Below are positions 32,598 to 41,204 of a stretch of 64,000 nt of DNA, piece after piece. Below the pieces are notes generated by a model that made no database searches, had not been told where the DNA came from, and saw only the letters and a program-made list of their open reading frames with translations. Position 1 is the first letter of the stretch. Each line of letters begins with the position of its first letter. The translations under genes and the position numbers were made by a program. This DNA is from JAWLHU01 sp049324875 (GTDB lineage: Bacteria > Bacillota > Sulfobacillia > Symbiobacteriales > Symbiobacteriaceae): assembly GCA_049324875.1 (NCBI GenBank), contig JBMONC010000060.1, positions 1-64,000 of the forward strand, written 5' to 3'.

Positions 32598-33896
32598 CTA
32601 TCTCGCCACCGACGTGCCCTTGCCGCCGGACCGGACCCTGGAGCGCTCCAGGGCTTCGATATCGACGGTCGGACGGGTGGCCGGCACAAGACCTTGCTGC
32701 CGGTAGATCATCATCAGGATCAGGATCAGGCCAAAGATCAACGGCTGGTACTTGGTGACATCGATGGCCGGGGGCAGGCCCCAGTTGGCGAAGTAGTCGG
32801 AGAGGTCACGGAGGAACTGGAACCGGAGGAGGGTGACCGCCACAGCGCCTACGATCACGCCGCGAATCGAGCCGAGACCGCCGAGGATGATCATGGCCAG
32901 GATGCCAATCGACTCCATGAAGCCGAAGGTCTCCGGGTTGATAAACTGCTGCTTGATCGCAAAGAGCATGCCCATGGCGCCCGAGAACGAGGCACCGGTG
33001 GCAAAGGCAAGCAACTTCATCTTGACCAGCGGCACACCCATCGCCCGGGCGGCGATGTCGTCCTCACGCATGGCTGCCCACGCCCGACCGACCCGGCTCT
33101 GCTCCAGCCGTACCATCGCGATGGCGACCAGGACGGTGAAGATGAGTCCCAGGAAGTAGATGGCCGTCGGAGTACCGAGATCAAGCGGCCCCAGGGTTGG
33201 GGTGTTGATCGGGGCGATACCCGGAGCGCCACCGGTGATGTTCACCGGTCGGTCAAGGTTGCGGGAGATTACCTGAATGACCTCGCCGAAGCCCAAGGTG
33301 ACGATGGCCAGGTAGTCGCCGCGCATCCGGAGAACGGGAAGACCGAGGGCCAGACCCAACAACGCTGCAACAGCGATGGCGAGAGGAAGAGCTGCCCAGA
33401 ACCACCAACCGCCAAGACCCTGAGGAGCGTTGGCCGCGAACCAGGGGGAGAATTTGGCCGCCTGGTTTGAGGCGAAGATGGCGTATACATAGGCGCCTCC
33501 CGCAAAGAAGGCGATGTAGCCGAGGTCCAGCAGGCCGGCAAAGCCAACGACCAGGTTGAGGCCGAGGGCAAGGGCCACGTAGATGAACATCTGCACCATG
33601 AGCGGTGCCAGGGCGGGGTTTTCCAAGCCCGCATAGGGCACAACCGCCACCAGGACTATACCAGAAAGTACCCACTTGTAGATCGGCTTGATCGCCGCCG
33701 TCGTCGCCACATGGACAGCCAGGAGCGAGAGCAGAATCGCGAAACCGCTCATGGGAGCCAGGATCTGAATCACGCTGGCCAGAAGCGTAAAGCCAACGGC
33801 AGTGGGCAGCGCCCTGCCGTCGGTCGACAGTTGCGTGCTAAACCAGCCCAAGGCTTGTGACAGGGCCGCGCCGATTGGTCGAAAAATGGCCTTCAT
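32598..33896 (-). CDS. livM: Branched-chain amino-acid ABC transporter permease LivM
   Basis: 432 residues with about eleven hydrophobic segments. LivM landmarks include NLVVGFAGLLDLGYIAFF, GLPVLRMRGDYLAIVTLGFGE, the EAA-like loop RVGRAWAAMREDDIAARAMG, and IILGGLGSIRGVIVGA. The first 70 residues are an extra N-terminal segment. The C-terminus is polar and short. One of the two membrane subunits. Confidence 0.93.
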   Translation of the reverse strand: MKAIFRPIGAALSQALGWFSTQLSTDGRALPTAVGFTLLASVIQILAPMSGFAILLSLLAVHVATTAAIKPIYKWVLSGIVLVAVVPYAGLENPALAPLMVQMFIYVALALGLNLVVGFAGLLDLGYIAFFAGGAYVYAIFASNQAAKFSPWFAANAPQGLGGWWFWAALPLAIAVAALLGLALGLPVLRMRGDYLAIVTLGFGEVIQVISRNLDRPVNITGGAPGIAPINTPTLGPLDLGTPTAIYFLGLIFTVLVAIAMVRLEQSRVGRAWAAMREDDIAARAMGVPLVKMKLLAFATGASFSGAMGMLFAIKQQFINPETFGFMESIGILAMIILGGLGSIRGVIVGAVAVTLLRFQFLRDLSDYFANWGLPPAIDVTKYQPLIFGLILILMMIYRQQGLVPATRPTVDIEALERSRVRSGGKGTSVAR

Positions 33897-33908
33897 GCGC
33901 TTCCCCTC

Positions 33909-34868
33909 CTATACCTTTTCGCTGGTGGCCTGACCAAGCAACCCGCTTGGCTTGAGCACCAGGACGAGAATGAGAATCAGGAAGGCGAAGATGTCCTTGT
34001 ACTCGGAGCCCGTCAGCGCTCCCCCGGTCAGGGGACCCAGATAGGCTGTGGCGAGCGCTTCAAATAGCCCTAGAAGCAGTCCGCCCAGCACCGCACCGCC
34101 GAGGTTACCGATGCCTCCGAAAACGGCTGCCGTGAAGGCCTTCATGCCGAGGATGAAGCCGATGAAGGGATTGATGGAGGTGTAGCGCACGGCGAAGAGT
34201 GCACCTGCGGCACCACCCAGTGCGCCGCCCACCACGAAGGTCATGGAGATGATCCGGTCTACGTTAATCCCCATAAGCCCGGCTGTGGCGCGATCTTGCG
34301 CTACGGCCCGCATGGCCTTCCCAACCTTGGTTCGATTTACAAACCAGATGAGACCGTACATCATGATCAGGCTGGAAACCATGATGATGACCGCCCGGTG
34401 AGGAATCTGCACCGAACCCAGGTTAAAGCTGCCGGTGTAGATGGCGGGCACCGCCTGGTGGAAGTTCCCGCGGGCAGCGGTCCAGATGATGCGTGCGGCG
34501 TCCTGCAGAAGGAAGGAGACGCCGATGGCAGAAATGAGAGGCACAAGGCGCGGGGCGCCGCGCAGGGGCCGATAGGCAGTGCGCTCCACCGCCCAGCCCA
34601 GGGAACCCGCTACCAGCATCGCTGCCAGAACCGTAATGATCAGCGAGACGAACTCCGGCATGGTCGTGAGCAGGTTCAGTTGCTGCAGGAGCATTAGGAC
34701 TTCGAATCCGGCAAATGCACCGAACATGAATATTTCGCTGTGCGCGAAATTGATGAACTCCAGAACACCGTAGACCATGGTGTAGCCCAACGCCACAATG
34801 GCGTATAGGCAACCAATGATCAGGCCGTCTGTGAGAATCTGGGGCAAAATCTGCAAGTGTTCTTCCAT
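33909..34868 (-). CDS. livH: Branched-chain amino-acid ABC transporter permease LivH
   Basis: 319 residues, about eight transmembrane segments. Signatures: GLIIGCLYAIVALGYTMVYGVLEFINFAHSE (positions 14-44), KVGKAMRAVAQDRATAGLMGI as the coupling loop, and AVFGGIGNLGGAVLGGLLLG. ATG with upstream GGTCGCC; SD weak. Second membrane subunit; it follows the binding-protein gene after a GC-rich hairpin. Confidence 0.93.
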   Translation of the reverse strand: MEEHLQILPQILTDGLIIGCLYAIVALGYTMVYGVLEFINFAHSEIFMFGAFAGFEVLMLLQQLNLLTTMPEFVSLIITVLAAMLVAGSLGWAVERTAYRPLRGAPRLVPLISAIGVSFLLQDAARIIWTAARGNFHQAVPAIYTGSFNLGSVQIPHRAVIIMVSSLIMMYGLIWFVNRTKVGKAMRAVAQDRATAGLMGINVDRIISMTFVVGGALGGAAGALFAVRYTSINPFIGFILGMKAFTAAVFGGIGNLGGAVLGGLLLGLFEALATAYLGPLTGGALTGSEYKDIFAFLILILVLVLKPSGLLGQATSEKV

Positions 34869-34925
34869 CGACGGTCGCCGCCCCTTCTAAGGTGGTGATA
34901 ATCGGTGGATCAGATAGATAGGGAA

Positions 34926-34950
34926 CGGGGGCGGGCTCAGCCCGCCCCCG
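34926..34950 (-). other. GC-rich hairpin between livK and livH
   Basis: CGGGGGCGGGCT pairs with its complement at 34939-34950, with a very tight loop. No T-run follows. Such hairpins protect the mRNA 3' end of the highly expressed binding-protein gene and lower read-through into the permease genes. Confidence 0.6.
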
Positions 34951-34964
34951 ACTGCCACACTGGC

Positions 34965-36173
34965 CTACTTCTTGATCTCACCGAGGGAGGCGCCGGGATA
35001 CTTGGAGTTCTGGATCTGGAAGAGGTAGACCTTCGCGCTCGGGTTGTCGCCCTTGGCATCGAAGTTGACCTCACCGGCCAGACCCTTGTAACCCTTCGTC
35101 GCGCGGACAGCCTTCATGATTTCCTCACGAGACGGGGTCTTGCCCGGGTTCGCCTTGGCGTATTCAAGGAGGGCGTTGATGATGACGCCGGCGGCGTCGT
35201 AGCCGTAGACGGCATAGGTGGGCGGGTCGGCGTTGAAGGCCTTCTTGTAGCGGTCAACAAAGGCCTTGCCGTCGGCGGAGCCGTACACGTTGTCAGCCAC
35301 GGAGGTGTAGTAGACGCTGTTGGCGGCGCCGCCGGAGTTGGTCACGATGTCCGCGGCATCGAGGCCGTCAGCACCCATGTACTTGCCCTTGAAGCCCTTC
35401 TCATGGGCCTGCTTGAAGATCAGCGCAGCCGTGTCGTAGATACCGCCGTAGTACAGCGCCTCCGCCTTCGAGGAGAGCAGCTTGGTCACAACGGCGCTGA
35501 AGTCGGAGTCCTTCGGATTGATGCCTTCGCCGTCGCCGTTGACGACCGTCAGGCCAATCTTCTTGGCCTCCTTGACGAACTCAGCGGCGATGCCCTGGCC
35601 GTACTCCGTCTTGTCATGGAGGACCATGACCGACTTGGCCTTCAGGGTGTTGAGAACCGCACGGGCGCCCGCCGGGCCCTGGGCGTCGTCACGGGCAACG
35701 ATACGGTTGTAGTTACCCCAGCCGCTCTCGGTCAGAACGACGGCCGTATTGGCCGGCGAGACCATAACGAGCTTCGCATCGTTCAGGGGCTTCACCATGG
35801 TCTTGGCAACGCCCGAGTTCAGGGTGCCGACGACACCGATAACTTCCTTGTCGCCAGCCAGGCGGTTCGCAATGGTCGGGCCGTTGGTCTCCGTGGCCTG
35901 GTCATCCTGCGGGAAGGCCTCGAGCTGAATGCCCGCCTTCTCCAGGTCTGCCTGCCGGTCCATAATGGCGAGCTTCACACCGTTGGCGATGGCCGTGCCG
36001 AGCGTGGACTGGCCGCCCGAGAGCGGAGAGACCGAGGCAATCTTCAGTTTCACCTTCTGGGTACCACCGGTGGTGCTTCCACCACTGGTGGAACCGCCCT
36101 GCTTGGCGCCGCCGCAACCCGCCACAATGACCAACATTGACAGAGTCAAGATGGCAGCAAGGAACTTCTTCAT
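34965..36173 (-). CDS. livK: Branched-chain amino-acid ABC transporter substrate-binding lipoprotein
   Basis: 402 residues with a lipoprotein signal (about 1-20) ending in IVAGCG and a Gly/Ser/Thr linker, then a periplasmic-binding-protein type 1 fold (LivJ/LivK family): VKLKIASVSPLSGGQSTLG, GVVGTLNSGVAK, YDAAGVIINALLEYAK and GLAGEVNFDAKGD. It captures Leu/Ile/Val or related ligands outside the membrane. First gene of the operon. SD GGGGGTGA is somewhat far from the ATG. Confidence 0.92.
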   Translation of the reverse strand: MKKFLAAILTLSMLVIVAGCGGAKQGGSTSGGSTTGGTQKVKLKIASVSPLSGGQSTLGTAIANGVKLAIMDRQADLEKAGIQLEAFPQDDQATETNGPTIANRLAGDKEVIGVVGTLNSGVAKTMVKPLNDAKLVMVSPANTAVVLTESGWGNYNRIVARDDAQGPAGARAVLNTLKAKSVMVLHDKTEYGQGIAAEFVKEAKKIGLTVVNGDGEGINPKDSDFSAVVTKLLSSKAEALYYGGIYDTAALIFKQAHEKGFKGKYMGADGLDAADIVTNSGGAANSVYYTSVADNVYGSADGKAFVDRYKKAFNADPPTYAVYGYDAAGVIINALLEYAKANPGKTPSREEIMKAVRATKGYKGLAGEVNFDAKGDNPSAKVYLFQIQNSKYPGASLGEIKK

Positions 36174-36266
36174 AATAAACTAGTCACCCCCGAATGTTTT
36201 TGGAACACCCCTCGTTGCGGATCTCTGTCTCTTCCGAAACCCACAATACCCTACTCCTGCATGGTT

Positions 36267-36278
36267 GTCCGGCCGGAC
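36267..36278. promoter_or_regulatory. 12-bp palindrome upstream of livK
   Basis: GTCCGGCCGGAC is a perfect palindrome about 95-105 bp upstream of livK in the likely promoter region; a possible operator for the liv operon. Confidence 0.35.
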
Positions 36279-36316
36279 TTTTAGAGCAGGTGGGACAGTA
36301 GATTCGGCGCTGAAGG

Positions 36317-36347
36317 GTTTATTCCTTCATTCGGATAAACTTTTTTT
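36317..36347 (+). terminator. Plus-strand intrinsic terminator upstream of livK
   Basis: GTTTAT-CC/GG-ATAAAC stem (36317-36340) followed by seven Ts (36341-36347) on the plus strand. No annotated plus-strand gene lies just before it. It sits between the divergent-facing livK leader and the 3' end of the TPR gene. Confidence 0.55.
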
Positions 36348-36364
36348 GACTGGGCGCTCAAATC

Positions 36365-36919
36365 TCACATGGCAACCAATAGGACTGTTAGAATCGTTGC
36401 GATGGAGAGAATTGTCACAACTGAGCCAAAGCATCCCCGGCCTCTTGAGAGACTCTGACGCACTGTTGCCATTCGAGTCTTGGCTTCCTCTCTTGCGTAC
36501 TGCCGGTCAAGCCTGTGGGCCTGCTTAAGGGCAGCTATGGCCTCGGAGACTTTGCCGAGCTTCTTGTAGGCGGCGTGGAGATTCGTTTGATAGGTGGGGT
36601 TGTCGGGATCCAGCGTTGCCGCTGTCCTGTACTTGGCGAGGGCGGCTTCGTAGTCCCCCCGAGCATAGTAGACATTCCCAAGGTTGCTGTGGGCCTGGGG
36701 CAAAGCAGGGTCCAACTCAAGCGCCTTAACCAGGGACTGCTCAGCGCCCGCCAGATCCTCCTGCTGTGCCAGAATCGCTCCCACCCGGCTGTGCGCCCAG
36801 GCGATGCCGCCGTCTATAGCGAGCACATCCTGGTAGGCTTGAAGAGCGGCATCAAGTTTTCCATCGCGGTAGAGGGCATCCGCTTCCTTTAGCCGGGCCT
36901 GAAGTTCTTCGTGCTCCAT
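36365..36919 (-). CDS. TPR-repeat protein with C-terminal membrane anchor
   Basis: 184 residues from the ATG at 36919 (SD GAGGAGG). Three to four tetratricopeptide repeats (about 5-140), for example LYRDGKLDAALQAYQDVLAIDG and YYARGDYEAALAKYRTAATLDP. A charged linker follows, and a final transmembrane segment (about 165-184). The TPRs face the cytoplasm if the C-terminus is inserted as a tail anchor. Partner unknown. Divergent from yyaC. Confidence 0.8.
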   Translation of the reverse strand: MEHEELQARLKEADALYRDGKLDAALQAYQDVLAIDGGIAWAHSRVGAILAQQEDLAGAEQSLVKALELDPALPQAHSNLGNVYYARGDYEAALAKYRTAATLDPDNPTYQTNLHAAYKKLGKVSEAIAALKQAHRLDRQYAREEAKTRMATVRQSLSRGRGCFGSVVTILSIATILTVLLVAM

Positions 36920-37047
36920 AGTTGCCTCCTCATTGCACACGCGCTGTACATAGCTTGCCTGGAACCGCCGTATACTTCCCTGTACCACGGTCAACTCTGG
37001 CCTGGACGGGAGGGATAGGGCGCTTGCTTGAGGGTTGGAAGGATCTC

Positions 37048-37641
37048 TTGCCCCGCATCTGGTCCCCCCCGCACGAGATCCGGGTCCACATGGACTCCGT
37101 TGATGCAGCTGAGGTAATTGGCGAGGCTCTCATCCAACTTGGGTCGGCTCGTCTGCGGTCAGTTGATGGCATTGTCCTTCTCTGCATTGGCACGGACCGT
37201 TCCATTGGTGATTCGCTTGGACCCCTGATTGGGTCTCAGATCAGCGAGGCCGTGGACGGGGATGTCACGGTCCTGGGGACGCTGGACAACCCGGTTCATG
37301 CCGGCAATTTGGTCGAAACGTTGGAGCGCATTGATGCGGCCTATCAACGCCCTTTGACCATCGCCGTTGACGCCTGTCTTGGCCGGTTGGAGTCCGTTGG
37401 CATGCTGACGGTCGGCAGCGGGAGCCTTCGGCCCGGTGCCGGTGTGAACAAATCACTGCCAGCGGTCGGCGACCTCTTCATAACGGGTGTCGTCAACGTT
37501 GGAGGGTTCATGGAGTACTTTGTCCTACAGAACACCCGGTTGAGCCTGGTGATGCGGATGGCCAAGGTGGCGGCTCGAGGGATTCAGCAGGGCCTAGGGT
37601 CCCTGGTTCGCAACCGAGGACCGTTTTCCCTTTCGGACTGA
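37048..37641 (+). CDS. yyaC: Sporulation protein YyaC (GPR/HybD-like fold)
   Basis: YyaC-family protein, a putative spore protease related to germination protease GPR and hydrogenase maturation proteases. VLLCIGTDRSIGDSLGPLIG, AVDACLGRLESVGMLTVG and PAVGDLFITGVVNVGGFMEYFVLQNTRL are the family signatures. The TTG at 37048 (GGAAGGA just before it) gives 197 residues and places CIGTDRS at residue 46, as in Bacillus. An ATG at 37090 is an alternative. Present only in endospore formers. Confidence 0.85.
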   Translation: MPRIWSPPHEIRVHMDSVDAAEVIGEALIQLGSARLRSVDGIVLLCIGTDRSIGDSLGPLIGSQISEAVDGDVTVLGTLDNPVHAGNLVETLERIDAAYQRPLTIAVDACLGRLESVGMLTVGSGSLRPGAGVNKSLPAVGDLFITGVVNVGGFMEYFVLQNTRLSLVMRMAKVAARGIQQGLGSLVRNRGPFSLSD

Positions 37642-37647
37642 TCAAAA

Positions 37648-37675
37648 CGCCCGTCCTGTTCATGCAGGGCGGGCG
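37648..37675. terminator. Bidirectional terminator between yyaC and bactofilin genes
   Basis: CGCCCGTCCTG pairs with CAGGGCGGGCG around a 6-nt loop. The minus strand continues TTTTGATC and the plus strand CTTCTCGTC. Confidence 0.75.
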
Positions 37676-37691
37676 CTTCTCGTCTCCCTTA

Positions 37692-38105
37692 TTACTCATC
37701 GTGAGCAGCTGCGATCTTCCGGGCGGGGGCCTCAGTTCCCGTGTTCATATTGCTTCGGCCCTGAAAGACGGCCCCTTCGTGAACGACCAGGTGTCCGCAT
37801 TTGACATCGCCATGGAGGCGGGCGCCTGGAAGGAGTTCCAGCTTCCCTTCCACCTCGATATCGCCACGAACCTCACCCGACATGGCAAGCCCCTTGGACT
37901 TGACGTTGGCGACAATCCGCCCCTTCGGTCCCACCACCAGATCGCCGTTGTGAATGACAGTCCCTTCCAGGTATCCGTCCACTCGGACGACACCGGAGGA
38001 TTCGATGGTCCCTTTGATCTCGGTGCCTTCCCCGATCACAGTCTCAATCTTTCCGTAGTTAAGGCTGTCAGCCGTTGGCTTCTTGCTGCTCCCGAACACA
38101 CGCAT
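37692..38105 (-). CDS. Bactofilin (polymer-forming cytoskeletal protein)
   Basis: 137 residues forming the right-handed beta-helix of bactofilins: ETVIGEGTEIKGTIESSG, VRVDGYLEGTVIHNGDLVVGP, NVKSKGLAMSGEVRGDI and LELLPGARLHGDVKCG. Short polar tails flank it. Bactofilins make filaments at the membrane and localise wall hydrolases. It follows an M23 peptidase gene by 10 nt, the classic bactofilin-M23 pair. Confidence 0.9.
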   Translation of the reverse strand: MRVFGSSKKPTADSLNYGKIETVIGEGTEIKGTIESSGVVRVDGYLEGTVIHNGDLVVGPKGRIVANVKSKGLAMSGEVRGDIEVEGKLELLPGARLHGDVKCGHLVVHEGAVFQGRSNMNTGTEAPARKIAAAHDE

Positions 38106-38115
38106 TCCCCCGGTT

Positions 38116-39159
38116 CTACTGTAGATAGGTGGTCGGATCCACCGGCACCCCGTCGACGTGCACCTCGTAGTGAACGTGGGGTCCGGTGCTCAGGCCTGTG
38201 TTGCCGACCCAACCGATAACCTCGCCACGCTTGACCTCCTGGCCGTACTCGACGTTCCAGTCAACCATGTGGGCGTACAGTGTCTCGAAGCCGTATCCGT
38301 GGGATAGTTTCACGGTGTAGCCATAGCCGCCGCTCATCCATCCGGCGTGGACCACCACACCGTCAGCTGTCGCGTGGATCGGGGTCCAGTAATCATGGGC
38401 AAAGTCAATGCCCTCATGCTGTTGCTGTCCCCATCCAAAGGGGCTCCAGCGCCAGCCGAAGCGATCAGTGATGCGCCCCCCTGTAACAGGGAGGCCCGTA
38501 GGCCGGTGGGCCAGGTAGTGGAGGTGGTCTACGATCTCCTGCTTCCCCTCGGACAGCGCCTCTTTGGCCTGGTCGATCATCTCCAACTGTGCGCTGAAGG
38601 CGCTGTTGGTCACCTGAGCAACCTCCAGGTTCTTTTGCGGGGAGCCGCCGAGCCTGGCCAACTGAAGGTCAAGGCTGAGCGTGTCACGCCGCCCCAGAAC
38701 GTACTCCCGAACGTCACCAGGCAGGAGGGTGGCCAACGTGGGGAGGTTTTCCTGACGGAACGCAGCGGCCTCTGGGCCACCACGGCCGGCGGTAGCAATC
38801 GTTTCATCCCGGCTGTCTCCGCTGCGAGAAGAAACCGTGCCAGTCTGGCCTGTTAGTTGCTTAATCTGCTCCTCAAGGCTTTCCAACTCGTAGAGCCGGG
38901 CCTGGATGGCCTGCGCCTTGGCCTGCATCTCTTCGATCTGGGCCTGCTGGAGACGGTTTGCCTTACGAAGTTCCTGGAGTTCCACCAAATCGGTGCGCAA
39001 CGCCTCGACCTGCTGGTAGTAGTACCAAGTCCCTCCCGCCAATCCGACGAAGAGGGCAGCCACCACAACCAGCCAACTGGGCGAAAAGGTAAAGCTAAAA
39101 CTGCGCTTTGCGGTTTGAGGGACGACAATGACGGTTAGACGACGGTTGTTCTTCGCCAA
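38116..39159 (-). CDS. Membrane-anchored coiled-coil M23 peptidase (bactofilin partner)
   Basis: 347 residues: basic N-terminus, one transmembrane helix (about 28-47), a coiled coil (about 50-95, LVELQELRKANRLQQAQIEE), a linker, and a C-terminal M23 domain with GRITDRFGWRWSPFG, HEGIDFAH, LYAHM and HVHYEV. The zinc ligands are complete. Polymerised bactofilin probably localises this hydrolase. Adjacent to the bactofilin gene, same strand. Confidence 0.9.
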   Translation of the reverse strand: MAKNNRRLTVIVVPQTAKRSFSFTFSPSWLVVVAALFVGLAGGTWYYYQQVEALRTDLVELQELRKANRLQQAQIEEMQAKAQAIQARLYELESLEEQIKQLTGQTGTVSSRSGDSRDETIATAGRGGPEAAAFRQENLPTLATLLPGDVREYVLGRRDTLSLDLQLARLGGSPQKNLEVAQVTNSAFSAQLEMIDQAKEALSEGKQEIVDHLHYLAHRPTGLPVTGGRITDRFGWRWSPFGWGQQQHEGIDFAHDYWTPIHATADGVVVHAGWMSGGYGYTVKLSHGYGFETLYAHMVDWNVEYGQEVKRGEVIGWVGNTGLSTGPHVHYEVHVDGVPVDPTTYLQ

Positions 39160-39214
39160 ACAGCGAGTCCCCCCCGAGCGGGTGCATCTCCGCGGTTAGT
39201 AGGAGCAGTTAAAA

Positions 39215-39249
39215 CGGGCAATATGGGTGATTCCACCCCATATTGCCCG
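39215..39249 (-). terminator. Terminator after DUF4446 gene
   Basis: CGGGCAATATGGG/CCCATATTGCCCG perfect 13-bp stem, followed on the minus strand by TTTTAAC. A second smaller hairpin (AGTCTCA/TGAGACT) lies at about 39276-39295. Confidence 0.8.
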
Positions 39250-39346
39250 ATTCCTTCCTGCATCTAAAAGATTTAGTCTCATTTAAGTGAGACTTTCGTA
39301 GGGTTGAGGGATGCACAATGACCCATCACCCCTCAGTTCATTGGGG

Positions 39347-39841
39347 CTACCCCATCTGGCCCTTCGCGATGGCCAGCGCCTGCTTCTCCTCATCTGACAG
39401 CGTGTAGGTAGAGACTCCCCCGCGGATGGGCTTCGCATAGATGCGGGATTCGCTGCGGCCATATAGGCTGGACAGGACAAAACCGTTGTCCTGTGCATCC
39501 AGGAGGGCAATGGCGAAGCTGAGATCACTCCCGGTATCTGGAAAGGCGTTAAAGCGGACGATCCCGACGCGCTGAACGTGGCGGAGAGAGTCGGTCGCCA
39601 GGCCGTCAACCCGCCGCTCCAGCAAGGAGTGGGCCTGCTTCAAGGCCTGCAAATCCTCCCCCTGAGCCAGGAGCAAGGCCTCCAGATCCTTTCCGGTCTG
39701 TCCATTCAGGAGCAGACGGTACCGACGAAGCAGGCGTGATTGCCGCAGCATAACCACTAGGATGAGAAGGAGCGCAAGAACACAAAGACCGAGTGCCGAA
39801 AGGGCGACAATGGTAGGATCAAGCAACTCGAGGGCGTCCAC
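39347..39841 (-). CDS. DUF4446 membrane protein
   Basis: The GTG at 39841 with SD AAAGGAGGT gives 164 residues: an N-terminal transmembrane segment (about 12-33), a coiled helix and the DUF4446 domain with VGIVRFNAFPDTGSDLSFAIALLD and GFVLSSLYGRSESRIYAKPI. DUF4446 proteins are often found next to parB in Firmicutes, as here. Function unknown. Confidence 0.85.
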   Translation of the reverse strand: MDALELLDPTIVALSALGLCVLALLLILVVMLRQSRLLRRYRLLLNGQTGKDLEALLLAQGEDLQALKQAHSLLERRVDGLATDSLRHVQRVGIVRFNAFPDTGSDLSFAIALLDAQDNGFVLSSLYGRSESRIYAKPIRGGVSTYTLSDEEKQALAIAKGQMG

Positions 39842-40031
39842 GGTGTGGACCTCCTTTGCCAGTTTCAGAGCCGGTCTCACGTCTAGGATCTGAGTAAGGG
39901 TGGTGTTTGGGGATTGCTGAATCTGCTGACGGTCCGTGTGGATCTCCCGATACTCCTTGGGCGTATGGGGTCGTGCTGCCCTGAGTCACCCTGAAGTTGC
40001 CCTCCGGGGTGCACTTCGACGGAGCCTGCGT

Positions 40032-40047
40032 TGTTCCACGTGGAACA
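40032..40047. promoter_or_regulatory. parS site 1
   Basis: TGTTCCACGTGGAACA, a perfect 16-bp palindrome matching the parS consensus (TGTTNCACGTGNAACA). It binds ParB to nucleate the partition complex. The rest of 39842-40310 has no gene I can support. Confidence 0.95.
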
Positions 40048-40217
40048 ACAGCCCCACTTCTACCAAGGTGGCTGATGAAAGCCGTGCCAGGGATCCGTGA
40101 AGAGCATATGGCCATATCAACAGGAGCCCCACTGCTTGAGCAAACTCTGCCGGAACCGCGGTGCTCCCATAGGACAAGGGGCGGGTGGTACACCATCCCG
40201 GCTGTCATCTACCCCCG

Positions 40218-40233
40218 TGTTCCACGTGGAACA
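40218..40233. promoter_or_regulatory. parS site 2
   Basis: Identical TGTTCCACGTGGAACA. The palindrome extends to 24 bp (40214-40237), with CCCG and CGGG outside the core. Confidence 0.95.
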
Positions 40234-40291
40234 CGGGTGACCAACCGCAACTCACCTGCGAGGCGTCGGGGCAGAACCCAATCGCCTGCTC

Positions 40292-40307
40292 TGTTCCACG
40301 TGGAACA
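40292..40307. promoter_or_regulatory. parS site 3
   Basis: Identical TGTTCCACGTGGAACA, 4 nt from the parB stop codon. Together with sites 1 and 2 it makes a 276-bp parS cluster about 9 kb from oriC. Confidence 0.95.
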
Positions 40308-40310
40308 TCC

Positions 40311-41204
40311 CTACACCCGGAACCGCTCCTTGGGTGCTGGCGGGGTTGGTGAAGAGCCCACTCCCAGGGTATCGAGAATCCGTCCGAGCCCCTCCTCGCC
40401 AAAGAAGGTGATCTCAATCCTTCCCTTCTCCCTGGACAGATGGAGTCTGACGGGTGTTCCGAAGAACTCTCGCAGTCGGCTCTCCACCTCCCGGAGATCA
40501 GGAGTCATCTCCTCAGACTTGCGCACACCACCCTTTCGAGCCGGAGCAACCTCCCGGGTGAGCTCCTCCACCTGCCGGACCGACAGCCCCTCCTCGACCG
40601 CTCGCAAGGCTAATTCCTCCTGGCGCCTACGATCGGCCACCCCCAACAGAACCTTCGCATGGCCCATGGAGAGACGCCCGGACCGGACTTGCTGCCGTGC
40701 TGCCTCGCTCAACTGCAGCAACCGCAGCGTATTGGCAATCTGCGGCCGGCTCTTTCCCAGACGGTCCGCCAGCTGCTCCTGGGTCAATTTGAACGTCTCC
40801 ATCAGGACACGGTACGCCTCTGCCTCCTCCAACGGATTCAGATCCTCACGCTGAAGATTCTCGATGAGCGCGATCTCCATCGTTTCTGCTTCAGAGAACT
40901 CTCGAACGAGCGCGGGGACCTTCTTCAATCCCGCCATTTTGGCCGCCCGCCAGCGCCGTTCGCCGGCCACAATCTCATAGCCGTCACCCTTCTGGCGCAC
41001 GACAATCGGTTGCACGATCCCGTGCTCCTTAACGGAAGCGGCCAACTCCTCCAACCGAACCTGGTCGAACTCCTTGCGCGGCTGATTCGGATTCGGCTTC
41101 ACCTGGGAGATCTCGATTTCCATGATGCTGTCCCGATCCCGCTCAGAGACCTCCACCTCTGGAATGAGCGCTTGAAGTCCCCTACCCAGCCCTTTCTTCG
41201 ACAT
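40311..41204 (-). CDS. parB: Chromosome-partitioning protein ParB (Spo0J)
   Basis: 297 residues. The N-terminal CTPase/ParB-box domain has QPRKEFDQVRLEELAASVKEHGI and GERRWRAAKMAGL (about 43-92); the central helix-turn-helix has LTQEQLADRLGKSRPQIANTLRLL (about 136-159); a C-terminal dimer domain follows. ParB loads at parS and slides as a CTP-dependent clamp, recruiting SMC. Its start overlaps parA by 23 nt. In spore formers it also affects sporulation control. Confidence 0.97.
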   Translation of the reverse strand: MSKKGLGRGLQALIPEVEVSERDRDSIMEIEISQVKPNPNQPRKEFDQVRLEELAASVKEHGIVQPIVVRQKGDGYEIVAGERRWRAAKMAGLKKVPALVREFSEAETMEIALIENLQREDLNPLEEAEAYRVLMETFKLTQEQLADRLGKSRPQIANTLRLLQLSEAARQQVRSGRLSMGHAKVLLGVADRRRQEELALRAVEEGLSVRQVEELTREVAPARKGGVRKSEEMTPDLREVESRLREFFGTPVRLHLSREKGRIEITFFGEEGLGRILDTLGVGSSPTPPAPKERFRV

